Part shown: positions 35,502-44,891 of the stretch, piece after piece
How positions within the stretch are numbered: position 1 is the stretch's first letter
Layout of the letters: every line of letters starts with the position of its first letter
Assembly (NCBI RefSeq): GCF_900141745.1
Contig: NZ_FSRM01000002.1
Location: 1 to 64,000, forward strand
Length of the DNA: 64,000 bases
From: Paraburkholderia phenazinium
Lineage (GTDB): Bacteria; Pseudomonadota; Gammaproteobacteria; Burkholderiales; Burkholderiaceae
Reading direction: 5' to 3'
The notes under the pieces: generated by a model
Databases searched by the model: none
What the model was told of the DNA's origin: nothing
The model's input: only the letters and a program-made list of their open reading frames with translations
Translations under genes and position numbers: made by a program

Positions 35502-37744
35502 CTACGAACCTGAACAAGAAGGCGCCACTGGTCGGTCAGCCGATGGACCGCACCGACGGCGTGCTGAAAGTCACGGGCGAGGCTCGCTATGCAGCGGAAT
35601 TTGGCGGAGCGCGCCTCGCGCACGCGGTGCTGGTGACGAGCACGATTTCGAGCGGCAGCATTGCCTCGATCGACGCGAGCCGCGCGCAATCGCTACCGGG
35701 CGTACTGCTGGTGATGACGTATCAGAACGCGCCGCGCCTGCCCAACGGCGGGCGTCCGCCGCTGGCGCCGCCTGCCGGCCGTCATCTGTCGTTGCTGCAG
35801 GACAACCAGGTTCACTACAGCAATGAGCCAGTCGCCGTGGTGGTCGCCGACACGCTGGAGCGCGCCACCGACGCCGCACAGCAACTGCGCATCACGTATC
35901 AGGCGACGCCTGGCGCGCATAACTTCACGCGCGCCAAAGCGACCATGCACGCGCCGATCAGCCCGCAGGGCCGCCAGACCGACACGCAACGCGGCAACTT
36001 CGATGAGGGCGTGGCCGCCGGCAGCGTGCGCATCGATCAGGTCTACACGACACCGGTCGAACATCACAACCCCATGGAGCCGCACGCCACCATGGCGCAT
36101 TGGGATGGCCCGCAACTGACGCTGTACGACTCCACCCAGGGCGTGAGCGGCACGCGCACCGCCGTGGCGAAAACGCTCGGCGTATCGCCAGATGACGTGC
36201 ACGTGATCTCGCCGTTCCTCGGCGGCGGTTTCGGCGGCAAGGGCTCGTCCTGGTCGCATGTGGTGCTCTGCGCGATGGCCGCGAAGCAGACGGGACGTCC
36301 GGTGCGCCTCGCCTTGACGCGCCCGCAGATGTTCGGCTCGGTCGGCGCGCGACCGCGTACCGAGCAGCATTTCCTACTTGCCGCGCGGCCCGACGGCACG
36401 CTCACCGCGATGCTCCACGACAGCATCTCGAACACGTCGACGATCGAAGACTGGACCGAGACCTGCTGCATGGTCACGCGCATGCTCTATGCCGTGCCGA
36501 ATCAGCTGACGACGCATCGCCTAGTCCAGTTGAACCTTGGTACGCCTACATTTATGCGCGCGCCAGGCGAAACCACAGGCTCGTTCGCGCTCGAATCCGC
36601 GATGGACGAACTCGCGTGGAAGCTCAAGATGGACCCCGTCGCATTGCGGCTAAAAAACTACGCGGAAGTCGATCCGCAGGAGAACAAGCCTTTTTCGAGC
36701 AAGGCACTGCGCCAATGCTATGAGATTGGCGCGGAAAAATTCGGCTGGTCGCGGCGTACTTCGACACCCCGTTCGATGCGCTCCGGCCATACGTTGATCG
36801 GCCTCGGCATGGCGAGCGCCACGTATCCCGCCAACCGAAGCCCGGCCGCGGCGATTGCGCGCATCCTGCCCGACGGAACGGCGATGGTCGGCTCGGGTAC
36901 GCAGGATCTCGGCACCGGCACCTACACGGTGATGACCCAGGTGTCGGCCGACGCGCTCGGCTTTCCGCCCGAAAAAATCCACTTCGAGCTCGGCGATTCG
37001 AGCTTGCCTCAAGCGCCCGGTTCGGGCGGCTCGCAATCGGCCGCGAGCGTCTCGCCGGCGGTGCACGATGCCTGCACGCAGGTGCGCAACCAATTGATGT
37101 CGCTCGCGCTGGCCGACAATGCATCGCCGGTACACGGCATGGATGCGTCCGATGTGACCGTGCAGGACGGCTGGGTGGTCAGCCGCGCGAATCCGTCACT
37201 GCGCGACCCCGCGGCCGCAATTCTCGCGCGCGCCGGCGGCAAACCGATCGAGGCCGTGGTAAGTGTGAAGCCCGGCCAGGAGCGCAGCGAATATTCGCTG
37301 CATTCGTTCGGGGCGGTGTTCACGGAGGTCCATGTGGATGCGGATCTCGGCACGATCCGGGTGCCGCGCATCGTCGGCGTGTACGACGTCGGCCGGGTCC
37401 TCAATGAGAAAACCGCGCGTAGCCAGATGATGGGCGGCATGGTGTGGGGCATCAGCGCCGCATTCGAAGAAGACACGCTGCTCGACGAGCGCTATGGACG
37501 CTTCGTCAATATGAATCTCGCCGAGTATCACGTGCCGGTGAATGCGGACATCGGCGCGCTGGATGTCACCTTCGTAAACGAACCGGATCCTCATATCAAT
37601 TCGCTGGGCGTGCGGGGGATTGGCGAGATTGGCCTGACCGGCGTGGTGGCAGCGCTCGCGAATGCGGTTTATCACGCCACTGGCGTGCGGGTGCGGGATT
37701 TGCCGATCACGCTCGATAAGGTGTTATCGCCGGTGCGGGTTTGA
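35498..37744 (+). CDS. paoC: Aldehyde oxidoreductase molybdenum-binding subunit (PaoC-like)
   Basis: 748 residues, xanthine oxidase family large subunit that holds the molybdopterin cofactor and the substrate site. The start at 35498 overlaps the paoB stop by 4 bp. Visible are PMDRTDGVLKVTGEARY at the N-terminus, GGGFGGKGSSWSHV, the APGETTGSFALESAMDELA pocket segment and the catalytic glutamate in GIGEIGLTGV near the C-terminus. There is no signal peptide, as expected for a subunit that is co-exported with PaoA. The exact substrate is unknown. Confidence 0.93.
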   Translation: MTTNLNKKAPLVGQPMDRTDGVLKVTGEARYAAEFGGARLAHAVLVTSTISSGSIASIDASRAQSLPGVLLVMTYQNAPRLPNGGRPPLAPPAGRHLSLLQDNQVHYSNEPVAVVVADTLERATDAAQQLRITYQATPGAHNFTRAKATMHAPISPQGRQTDTQRGNFDEGVAAGSVRIDQVYTTPVEHHNPMEPHATMAHWDGPQLTLYDSTQGVSGTRTAVAKTLGVSPDDVHVISPFLGGGFGGKGSSWSHVVLCAMAAKQTGRPVRLALTRPQMFGSVGARPRTEQHFLLAARPDGTLTAMLHDSISNTSTIEDWTETCCMVTRMLYAVPNQLTTHRLVQLNLGTPTFMRAPGETTGSFALESAMDELAWKLKMDPVALRLKNYAEVDPQENKPFSSKALRQCYEIGAEKFGWSRRTSTPRSMRSGHTLIGLGMASATYPANRSPAAAIARILPDGTAMVGSGTQDLGTGTYTVMTQVSADALGFPPEKIHFELGDSSLPQAPGSGGSQSAASVSPAVHDACTQVRNQLMSLALADNASPVHGMDASDVTVQDGWVVSRANPSLRDPAAAILARAGGKPIEAVVSVKPGQERSEYSLHSFGAVFTEVHVDADLGTIRVPRIVGVYDVGRVLNEKTARSQMMGGMVWGISAAFEEDTLLDERYGRFVNMNLAEYHVPVNADIGALDVTFVNEPDPHINSLGVRGIGEIGLTGVVAALANAVYHATGVRVRDLPITLDKVLSPVRV

Positions 37745-37832
37745 GGGGGCCGGCGCGCCCGCCACATTCGCGCTTGCCTGCTCGCCGGTTGCGCCGCACA
37801 ATCGACCTCATCCTCCTCTCCAGGTGCCGCCC

Positions 37833-38420
37833 ATGGCCTACGCCTCGCTCGCAACCGGCGTGCTGCTCGCCGCCGGCTACGGGTCGCGCTTCGATCCGGA
37901 CGGTCTGCACAATAAACTGCTCGCCCGCATGCCGGACGGCGGCATCGTCGCGCATGAAGCCGCGCATCGCCTGCTGCTGGTGGTCAGCCGCGTGCTCGCC
38001 GTGGTGAGGCCAGGATCCGAAGCGCTGGCCCGCATGCTCAATGAGGCCGGTTGCGACGTGGTGTTCTCGGCCGACGCCGAACGCGGCATGGGCGCGAGCC
38101 TTGCCGCCGGCATCGAAGCGAGCGCCGACTCGGAAGGCTGGATCGTCGCGCTGGCCGATATGCCGCGCATTGCTGTCGCCACGGTAGAAGCCGTAGCGCG
38201 CACGCTCGACGGCGGAGCATCGATTGTCGTGCCGTTTTATCAGGGCCAACGCGGGCATCCGGTCGGTTTCGGCGCGGAGCACGGCGAAGCCTTGCGCGGA
38301 CTCGACGGCGACACCGGCGCCCGTGCCCTGCTGGCCGCAAACCGGGTCGCACGTCTGGATCTCGACGATCCGGGCATCCTGCGCGACGTGGATACACCCG
38401 ACGATCTCGCCGGCGTGTGA
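37833..38420 (+). CDS. MobA-like nucleotidyltransferase, probable molybdenum cofactor cytidylyltransferase (MocA-like)
   Basis: 195 residues. The NTP-transferase motif is GVLLAAGYGSRFDPDG with a later Lys (NKLL), and there is a LADMPRI motif for metal binding and GHPVGFG. MocA adds CMP to molybdopterin, the form of the cofactor used by PaoC-type enzymes. Position 88 bp behind paoC supports this over MobA. The ATG at 37833 is chosen because upstream sequence in this frame overlaps paoC. Confidence 0.85.
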   Translation: MAYASLATGVLLAAGYGSRFDPDGLHNKLLARMPDGGIVAHEAAHRLLLVVSRVLAVVRPGSEALARMLNEAGCDVVFSADAERGMGASLAAGIEASADSEGWIVALADMPRIAVATVEAVARTLDGGASIVVPFYQGQRGHPVGFGAEHGEALRGLDGDTGARALLAANRVARLDLDDPGILRDVDTPDDLAGV

Positions 38421-38624
38421 CCGGACAACCCTGCGTGCAACCTCCCAGACGATCTCGCGCGACGCCTCCCGGGGCAGCGCCGCGCTCAGGCACACGCCTT
38501 GCGAATGCACTGACGTTGTGCGCAGCGCGCGCCAATACCGACTAAGCTGATGTGACGCGTTCCCGTCGTCGCGTCAGACGCGGTATCCCGCGTGCCTCGC
38601 CTCCGACAATCCAGTGCGACTCCC

Positions 38625-39347
38625 ATGAGCGAAACCAGCCCGCGTCTTTTTGTTGTCTCGCCCCATTTCGACGATGCCGTCTTTAGTTGCGGCGCGTTGC
38701 TCGCCACCCATCCCGACGCCGTCGTCTGCACCGTCTTCGCCGCGGCGCCCGAGCCGGATATGCAGACTGAATGGGACCAGCAGGCCGGCTTTACGAGCGC
38801 GCAGGAATCGGTGAATGCGCGCACACTGGAAGACAATCGTGCGCTCGAACTGCTCGACGCGGTCCCGGTCAGGATGCCGTTTCGCGACGGCCAGTATCTG
38901 GACTCGCCGTCGATCAGCAGATTGTCGGCTGCGCTTGAAGAAACCATTTACCGCTCGACCGCGAACACGCTGGTGATGCCGCTCGGTCTGCATCACGCCG
39001 ATCACGCGCTGGTCTACGACGCCTGCATCGAAATCCTGCCGCGGCTGTCGCACCTGACGTGGTTTGCCTACGAGGATGCGATCCACCGCCGCCAGCCGGG
39101 CGTGGTCGAGGCGCGCCTCGACGATCTGGCGCTACGGGGGATTATGGCGACGCCGGCGCACCCGTCGATCGCACACACGATCGATGCCGAACGTCAGGCG
39201 TACCTGAAGCGCGAGGCCGTCTATGCTTATGAGAGCCAGCTACGCGCATTCGGGCCGAAAGGTTACGAAGATGTGTTTCGCGCCGAACACTACTGGCAGT
39301 TGAGCGTGTCCCGTGCTCCCGCACGCCGCTCCTCTCCCGCGAGGTGA
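38625..39347 (+). CDS. PIG-L family deacetylase
   Basis: 240 residues. Family signature SPHFDDAVFSCGALL is a variant of the usual PHPDD zinc site (His-Phe-Asp-Asp), and a second His pair is in GLHHADHALV. Members remove acetyl groups from GlcNAc-type sugars in lipids, glycans or thiol cofactors. The substrate here is unknown. It lies next to, but in the opposite direction from, the phosphonate operon. An upstream in-frame GTG at 38592 is an alternative start. Confidence 0.8.
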   Translation: MSETSPRLFVVSPHFDDAVFSCGALLATHPDAVVCTVFAAAPEPDMQTEWDQQAGFTSAQESVNARTLEDNRALELLDAVPVRMPFRDGQYLDSPSISRLSAALEETIYRSTANTLVMPLGLHHADHALVYDACIEILPRLSHLTWFAYEDAIHRRQPGVVEARLDDLALRGIMATPAHPSIAHTIDAERQAYLKREAVYAYESQLRAFGPKGYEDVFRAEHYWQLSVSRAPARRSSPAR

Positions 39348-39351
39348 CGTC

Positions 39352-39504
39352 ATGTTTTTCCGCATGCATACCAACCCGATTCCCGACCCGCTTGCGGACC
39401 CGACACGCGATCCGGAGGGCGACCCGCTGGCGCCGCCCTCGCCCGGCCATCACAACGACGAGCCGCAGCGGCCCGAAGGGCCGCCGGATAAAGATCCGGT
39501 TTGA
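39352..39504 (+). CDS. Small Pro/Asp-rich protein of 50 residues, unknown function
   Basis: Starts at ATG 39352, with GAGGTGA just upstream overlapping the stop of the PIG-L gene. The sequence is disordered in character: N-terminal MFFRMHTNPIPDP, then repeated Pro, Asp and Glu, with (D/E)P(L/E)(A/G)DP-type repeats and an acidic C-terminus. No known domain seen. The good ribosome site and tight spacing to the previous gene support it as real. Confidence 0.5.
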   Translation: MFFRMHTNPIPDPLADPTRDPEGDPLAPPSPGHHNDEPQRPEGPPDKDPV

Positions 39505-39525
39505 CGCTGCGGAGTCGGGCTGGCT

Positions 39526-40596
39526 TTAACGCGTGATTTCGGTAAAGCCTTGCAGCAGACGGTCGACGTCCGCGGGATGGATGTTGCCCATCGTCGAGAT
39601 GCGGAACAGTTCCGCCGAGAGGCCGCCCTGGCCTGCGTAGATCACAAAACCGCGGGCCTTCAGCGCGTCGTGCAGTTGCGGATAGCTGATGCCAGCCGGC
39701 AGCCGGTAAGCGCGCAACACCACCGACGATTGTTCCGGCGGCAGCACGCTCTCCATCCCGCGCGCAGCCAGACCTGCACGCGCCTGCTCGGCAAGCGCCG
39801 CATAGCGCGCGTGACGTGCCTTCCAGCCGCCTTCGTCCTCGAGTTCACGCAATGCTTCGACGAGTGCGTAGTAGGCGTGCACCGACGGCGTGAACGGCGT
39901 ATTGCGCTGATCCTGCAGTTTGGCGAGACGCGCCAGGTCCAGGTAGTAGGTACGGCTTGCCGCGTGAACCAGGGCCTCGCGCCGCACCACGACAAACGAC
40001 GCGCCTGGCACGCCATGCAGACACTTGTTGGCGGTCGCCGCGACGGCTGCGATGGTGCTGTCGGCGAAATCGATTGCCTCGGCGGCGAAACTGCTGACGC
40101 CATCCACCAGCAGACGCACGCCATGCATGCGGCACACCTCGGCCAGCGCCTGCAGATCGTTCAGACGGCCGGTGGTGGTCTCGTGATGAATCACCGCCAC
40201 GTGCGTGACGCCCTCGCCCGCAGCGAGGCGTGCCGCTATCCGTTCGAGGTCGGGCGCCTGCATCCAGTCGTGCTTGAGCGCTTCGTGCGCGATACGGTAC
40301 TGGCTCGCAATCTGCGTAATGCGTTCGCCGTACACGCCGTTCTCGATCACCAGCAGCTTGCCGTTCTCCGGCACCAGGCCCGCAATCATGCTTTCGACAG
40401 CAGCGGTACCCGAACCGGTCATCAGCACGGCTTGCCACTCGGCGGGGTCAAGCTGATAGATCTGCAGCAGACGCTCGCGCGCCTCTTCCTGCAGATCGAA
40501 GAACTCGCTCTCGCGATGACAGAGATCGGGCTGCAGCAGACTCTGACGGACACGCTCGGTCAGCGTCACGGGGCCGGGATTGAGCAACAACATCAT
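39526..40596 (-). CDS. phnW: 2-aminoethylphosphonate-pyruvate transaminase (PhnW-like, biosynthetic direction)
   Basis: 356 residues from an ATG-ATG pair at 40596 with AGGAG upstream. N-terminal LLNPGPVTLTERVRQSL, GSGTAAVESMI, the HHETTTGRLND segment and Lys191 (TANKCLHG) for pyridoxal phosphate are typical of PhnW. In breakdown clusters PhnW removes the amino group from aminoethylphosphonate. Here, 4 bp overlapping phosphonopyruvate decarboxylase, it should run towards synthesis and make 2-aminoethylphosphonate (AEP) from phosphonoacetaldehyde. Confidence 0.92.
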   Translation of the reverse strand: MMLLLNPGPVTLTERVRQSLLQPDLCHRESEFFDLQEEARERLLQIYQLDPAEWQAVLMTGSGTAAVESMIAGLVPENGKLLVIENGVYGERITQIASQYRIAHEALKHDWMQAPDLERIAARLAAGEGVTHVAVIHHETTTGRLNDLQALAEVCRMHGVRLLVDGVSSFAAEAIDFADSTIAAVAATANKCLHGVPGASFVVVRREALVHAASRTYYLDLARLAKLQDQRNTPFTPSVHAYYALVEALRELEDEGGWKARHARYAALAEQARAGLAARGMESVLPPEQSSVVLRAYRLPAGISYPQLHDALKARGFVIYAGQGGLSAELFRISTMGNIHPADVDRLLQGFTEITR

Positions 40597-41768
40597 TGGG
40601 CTCCTTGAGCGGTGGCGATATGGCGCATGAGACGCGTCTTCACATCCGGCGGAGTGATGGTGGGACGCGGCAGGCCGTCCGGCGTGCCGCGACGGATCGC
40701 AAGGCGCACGAAACGCGGACCCTGCAGCGGCGGCGCGGCGAGTACTTCGTCGAGCACGGCCAGATCGTCGCTTTCGACCGCCGAGGCATAACCGCACGCA
40801 GCCGCGACGCCCGCAAACGACACCTGCGCAGACACCGTTGCCTGACCGCCGGTCGAATCGTGCGCGCCGTTGTCGAGCAGGACGTGTGTCAGATTGGAGG
40901 GACCGTATGCACCCAAGGTGGCGAACACGCCCATACGCATCAGCGCGGCGCCGTCGCCGTCGACTGCGACCACGTGCAGGTCGGGACGCGTCAGCGCCAG
41001 ACCGAGCGCGAACGGCGTCAGGCAGCCCATCGAGCCGACCATGTACAGCTGGTTCGGCCGGTCGTCGAGCGCATACAGTTCGCGCCCGCAAAAACCCGTG
41101 GATGCCAGCACCACCGTCGATTCAGCCGGCGTGTGCGCGATCACGCGCTGCAACGCGGCCTGGCGCGTCGGCAGCGCATCCGCCGCCGCGCCGCGCCACT
41201 GCGCTTGTGCCGCGGACGGCGTGCGCCGCGCCGCGCCGTCACCCTGCTTCAACTCATACGGCGCTACGCTGCCCTTCTGCATGACGAGCGCATACGGACG
41301 ACCGGTCTCGTCCATGTGAGCAATCGCGCGATCGAGCGCCGGGCCGATGGCGTCGGCTTCGGTCGGGAACGTTTCCCACGGAATTTCCATGGTATCGAGC
41401 ATGGCCGGCGTGACCGGTCCCATCAGCGCATGCTGCGGCTCGTCGGACACGCCGGGCTGGCCACGCCACGTGACGATCAGCAGTTGCGGCAGACGGAACG
41501 TCCAGGTCAGCGACGTCAGCGGGCTCACCGCATTGCCGAGCCCGGAGTTCTGCATCATCGTGACGCCGCGCCGGCCGTTCTGCGCGCCGAGCGTGACGCC
41601 GGCGATCAGCGCGACCGCGTCGCCTTCATTGGCCGCCGAGACGTAATGCAGCGACGGGTCCTGCAGCACATAGTTGATAAACGGCGTCAGATACGAACAC
41701 GGCACACCGGCATACCAGTCGAAGCCACGCTCGCGCGCCGCCTCGACAAACTTTGCAGCCTCGATCAT
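40593..41768 (-). CDS. Phosphonopyruvate decarboxylase
   Basis: 391 residues, thiamine-diphosphate-dependent. It converts phosphonopyruvate to phosphonoacetaldehyde, the step that pulls the unfavourable mutase reaction forward. Visible are the catalytic Glu in [41 protein letters not shown] and the cofactor-binding GDGAALM...[12 protein letters not shown]. It matches the Ppd/AepY family over the full length. Both neighbours overlap by 4 bp, so all three enzymes are made together. Confidence 0.94.
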   Translation of the reverse strand: MIEAAKFVEAARERGFDWYAGVPCSYLTPFINYVLQDPSLHYVSAANEGDAVALIAGVTLGAQNGRRGVTMMQNSGLGNAVSPLTSLTWTFRLPQLLIVTWRGQPGVSDEPQHALMGPVTPAMLDTMEIPWETFPTEADAIGPALDRAIAHMDETGRPYALVMQKGSVAPYELKQGDGAARRTPSAAQAQWRGAAADALPTRQAALQRVIAHTPAESTVVLASTGFCGRELYALDDRPNQLYMVGSMGCLTPFALGLALTRPDLHVVAVDGDGAALMRMGVFATLGAYGPSNLTHVLLDNGAHDSTGGQATVSAQVSFAGVAAACGYASAVESDDLAVLDEVLAAPPLQGPRFVRLAIRRGTPDGLPRPTITPPDVKTRLMRHIATAQGAQ

Positions 41769-43471
41769 TGCGCCTCTCCGCTGGCGGCGCCAGAGGCAAG
41801 CGGCGTTTGCGAGTGCGCGAAATCGCCGGCACGACGGAAGTCTTCCAGATCGTTGACGCCGCGCCAGTGACCGTGCACGTACTGCACTTCGATCGCTTCA
41901 CCGGCTTCGATCAGCGCGTTGAGCAGCGCGGGCATATCGAGCTTGTCGAAATCCGGACGCGCGCGCAACGTGGTGAGCACGGCGTGCAGACGCTCGCGTC
42001 CTTCGCCGCGCACGTTCAAGAGACCAACCCAGCGGCCGTCCGGCTGCTTGACGTCACCCGAAGTCGCGTTGCCCTGCAGTTCGCTCGAGACGCGCTTGAG
42101 CAGCACCTTGTTGCCGAACAGACCGCGATCGTCCGACGCCGAGCACCATGCGAAGTCGCGCACGCTGCTGTTGACCGGCTCGGTCAGTGACGAATCCACC
42201 ACGACGCTAAACGGCGCTTCGCTTTCGACCAGGTCGCGCACGATATAGCTGCGGAATAACAGATCGCCGTACGAGATGACCGTATCCGACTTGAGCGCAT
42301 CGACAGCGCAGGCGAGCGAGGCCAGTTCGCCGGTCTCCGCGTGGCGTTCGTTGACGACCAGCTTGATGCCGGCGGTTTCGATGGCATCGGCGCGATAGCC
42401 GCCGACCACGGTGATGTCGTTGACGCCCTGCTTCTTGAACGCATCGACGAGCCAGCGCAACAGCGGCTTGCCGGCGATCGGCAACATGACCTTGGGACGA
42501 TCCGCGGTCACGGCTTCAAGACCGGCGCCACGGCTGGCGGCCAGCACGACGGCCGAAGCCGACGCGCGCGAAGCCGACAGATAGCGGTTTTCGGCTTCCG
42601 AGTATTCATCGGCGTCCTGCAGACGGAAGATTTCGTTGACGGAGGCGATGCGGTCCTCGACATCGACGAGCGTTTCGCTGGCGTGGATTTCTTTGGCAAC
42701 CGCTTGCATAGCCGAGGTCGACGCGCGAATCAGATGGTTCGCCCAGATGACGGTGCTGATGCCCGCTTCGCGGAACACTTCAGTCGGCGTGCTGTAGTAC
42801 TTGGTCGGCACGATGACGAGCGGACCACGGCCGGCCCATTCGCGGGCGAACTCGAGGATTTCGTCGGGACGCGACAGCTTGCTGTGAATCAGGATCGCGT
42901 CGGCGCCGGCCAGACGATAGGCCTCGGCGCGGCGCAGCGCTTCGTCCATGCCCCAGCCGGCGATGAGTGCTTCGACGCGCGCGACGATCGAGAAGTCCTC
43001 ATCGGTCTGCGAGTCTTTACCGGCCTTGATCTTGCCGCAGAACTCGTCCATTTCGGCGAGCGGCTGACGCTCGCCGTTGATGAAGCTATTGGTCTTGGGG
43101 AACTGCTTGTCTTCGATACAGACGCCGGCGATGCCACGTTGTTCGAGTTTGCGCACGAGGCGGCGGACGTTATTGAAGTTACCGTAGCCGGTATCGCCAT
43201 CGAGGAGGATGGGGAGATCGCTGGCATCGGCCATGAATTCGAGGTTATCGACGACCTGGGTCCAGCTGGCTTCGTTGTTGTCGCGCACGCCGAACTGGGC
43301 GGAGATGGCTAGACCGGAGGCCCAGATGGCCTTGAAGCCGGCTTCCCGGACGATACGTGCGGAGAGGCCGTTATGGGCCTCCATCATGAATTCGAGCTGG
43401 GTGCTGGTGAGCATCTGGCGCAGACGGGAGCTGCGCGAGGCGGCGACGAAAGCGGGTTCGCGGGCGTTCAT
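41765..43471 (-). CDS. Phosphoenolpyruvate mutase fused to a PntC-type nucleotidyltransferase
   Basis: 568 residues in two enzyme domains. Residues about 12-290 are PEP mutase: [20 protein letters not shown] (91-97) and the diagnostic [10 protein letters not shown] (120-129), which separates the mutase from isocitrate-lyase relatives. Residues about 305-545 are a sugar-nucleotide-transferase-like fold with [11 protein letters not shown] and [15 protein letters not shown]. Such C-terminal domains (PntC) load CMP onto AEP, as described in Treponema denticola. The usual LAAGxGxRL loop is altered to LAASRGAGL. It is the first gene of a three-gene operon leading to CMP-AEP, for decoration of a lipid or polysaccharide. 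AGGAG lies 12 bp before the start. Confidence 0.92.
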   Translation of the reverse strand: MNAREPAFVAASRSSRLRQMLTSTQLEFMMEAHNGLSARIVREAGFKAIWASGLAISAQFGVRDNNEASWTQVVDNLEFMADASDLPILLDGDTGYGNFNNVRRLVRKLEQRGIAGVCIEDKQFPKTNSFINGERQPLAEMDEFCGKIKAGKDSQTDEDFSIVARVEALIAGWGMDEALRRAEAYRLAGADAILIHSKLSRPDEILEFAREWAGRGPLVIVPTKYYSTPTEVFREAGISTVIWANHLIRASTSAMQAVAKEIHASETLVDVEDRIASVNEIFRLQDADEYSEAENRYLSASRASASAVVLAASRGAGLEAVTADRPKVMLPIAGKPLLRWLVDAFKKQGVNDITVVGGYRADAIETAGIKLVVNERHAETGELASLACAVDALKSDTVISYGDLLFRSYIVRDLVESEAPFSVVVDSSLTEPVNSSVRDFAWCSASDDRGLFGNKVLLKRVSSELQGNATSGDVKQPDGRWVGLLNVRGEGRERLHAVLTTLRARPDFDKLDMPALLNALIEAGEAIEVQYVHGHWRGVNDLEDFRRAGDFAHSQTPLASGAASGEAQ

Positions 43472-43846
43472 GGTTTGGGTGTGCTCCTGCGGTGTCTGTT
43501 TGCTGTTTTTTGCCTGCCGCGGGGTTGGATGTGCTTTGCTCGCGGCGCGGGTTTGGGTTTCATTGCCAATGGCGGCGGGTGATGTTCGCGGGTTTCATTG
43601 CGGTGTCACCGTGGTCTGGGCCAGTCTGGCGTCTGAAAAAAAGTGACTATAACGGATAAGGATTGTTTTCGCTTTTGCGGATGCCATTGCGGTTGCCATA
43701 TATGGCGATTTTTGTGGAAATGTGGTGTTTTTTGCTGTTTTCAGTATTTAGGGTTCTTTTTCTCATACTGAGGGTTTTGATTTTTTTGTTTATCTGGAAT
43801 TGCGGTTTTTTATTTTCGCTTTCGCGGGTCGCTTGTTATTAGGGTG
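43472..43846. other. T-rich upstream region of the phosphonate operon
   Basis: No gene is seen. Bases 43640-43846 are T-rich on this strand, in sharp contrast to the surrounding GC-rich DNA. The A-rich stretch at 48512-48600 beyond the other repeat copy is its mirror in character. The operon promoter should lie near 43630-43690 but could not be fixed. Confidence 0.5.
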
Positions 43847-43904
43847 TTGGCCTTTCCTTGCATTTTTATCGGTCTATTAGCGATGCCCCTGCCCGGGGCG
43901 GCAC
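43847..43904 (+). repeat. Left copy of a 58-bp inverted repeat flanking the effector cassette
   Basis: Begins TTGGCCTTTCCTTGC and contains ATCGGTCTATTAGCGATG, then a 15-nt hairpin GCCCC-TGCCC-GGGGC. It matches the reverse complement of 48455-48512 at about 49 of 58 positions. From memory, similar sequences (TTAGCGATGCCCCT...) recur as dispersed repeats in Burkholderia genomes. Confidence 0.75.
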
Positions 43905-44117
43905 TTACTTTCGCGCGTCCGACGTCGTTGTGTGGACAGATTCATTTTCAATCCGGAAGAGACAGCGAATGCTAGCCATCCTGCCCTGAAATGGCGGGCG
44001 ACATGTGACAAGACGTCAGTCTGCAAGGATGCGATGGTCGTGCAAGCGGTGCTGCGCGTCGAGCCCGCGAAATGCGGCACTGACCTACGGATAATTCGGC
44101 TTCGTTGCCAATCTACC

Positions 44118-44819
44118 CTAGTGCGTGAGATCCGGATTCTGTTCAGTCGCACACGCGCGCAATGACGCCGCGATGGCAGGCTTTTTTATTTTGTCAAAGA
44201 CATCCGCCAACTGCGCCTGTGCAACCGGATCGCCTTCGCGTGCAGCGCGCCAGCGCAACGATTCGATCGTATCGAGCGTGCCGTCGCTGGGCGCGTCGCC
44301 ATCGTAGCCCGAACGCGCCTCGAGTACGTCTGCGAGCTTGTTGTATCCGGCCGGGACATGATGCACAAGCAGCCAGGCGACAATCGGTACCGCGCCTTCC
44401 CAGTACTCGTCCTCAAGACTACTGTTGACGAGCCGAGCTGCAGCGCGCCAATAACCAAGAGATGCCGCTTTCGCATATCCCCTGTCCGCTTCGGGCCCGC
44501 GCGTCATAGAAGCCTGGTTGAATGCGGAAAGCGCAGCGGGAGACGGAGGGGGAAGTTCCAGCTTTGTACAACTGAATTTGGTCGGTGCATTTTCCGGCAG
44601 ATTCGCCCAGCGCTCCTGCTCCTTTAACACGCGGTCGAGCGTAGATGCGACATCGCTATCCTTTAATGTTTTAAAGACCCAGTCGGTTCGGGCATGCTGG
44701 TTCTGCCACCAGTCGTCGTCCGCGCTGGCGTTCTGGGCAAAGACAACCATTGGAATCACTGCGATACAGCAGATCAGGCGCTTAAATCGTGATCTGCCAA
44801 TAGGTATATATCTGAACAT
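44118..44819 (-). CDS. Probable periplasmic immunity-type protein (Sel1/DUF6396-like), second copy
   Basis: 233 residues with a signal peptide (CCIAVIPMVVFAQNASA-DDD, about residue 34). The helical Ala-rich part includes EADRGYAKAASLGYWRAAARLV and a C-terminal EGDPVAQAQLADVFDKI, both of the Sel1-like repeat type. The shared VPAGYNKLADVLE / VPAGYYDIAHYLE segment links it with the neighbouring 426-residue protein. Location downstream of the phospholipase effector suggests it also protects against, or once protected against, a Tle5-type toxin. Function is inferred from context. Confidence 0.7.
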   Translation of the reverse strand: MFRYIPIGRSRFKRLICCIAVIPMVVFAQNASADDDWWQNQHARTDWVFKTLKDSDVASTLDRVLKEQERWANLPENAPTKFSCTKLELPPPSPAALSAFNQASMTRGPEADRGYAKAASLGYWRAAARLVNSSLEDEYWEGAVPIVAWLLVHHVPAGYNKLADVLEARSGYDGDAPSDGTLDTIESLRWRAAREGDPVAQAQLADVFDKIKKPAIAASLRACATEQNPDLTH

Positions 44820-44891
44820 AACGTGGTCTAAGTATTGATTGCGTCAGGAATCGAGGGCGGAAGTAGGCTTATATTCGTGTCGATTTATCCC

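Noticed and set aside
43877-44152. 91-codon minus-strand and 77-codon plus-strand frames in the left flank of the cassette
   Set aside because: They overlap each other and the repeat, are Arg/Ser-rich and have no motif.
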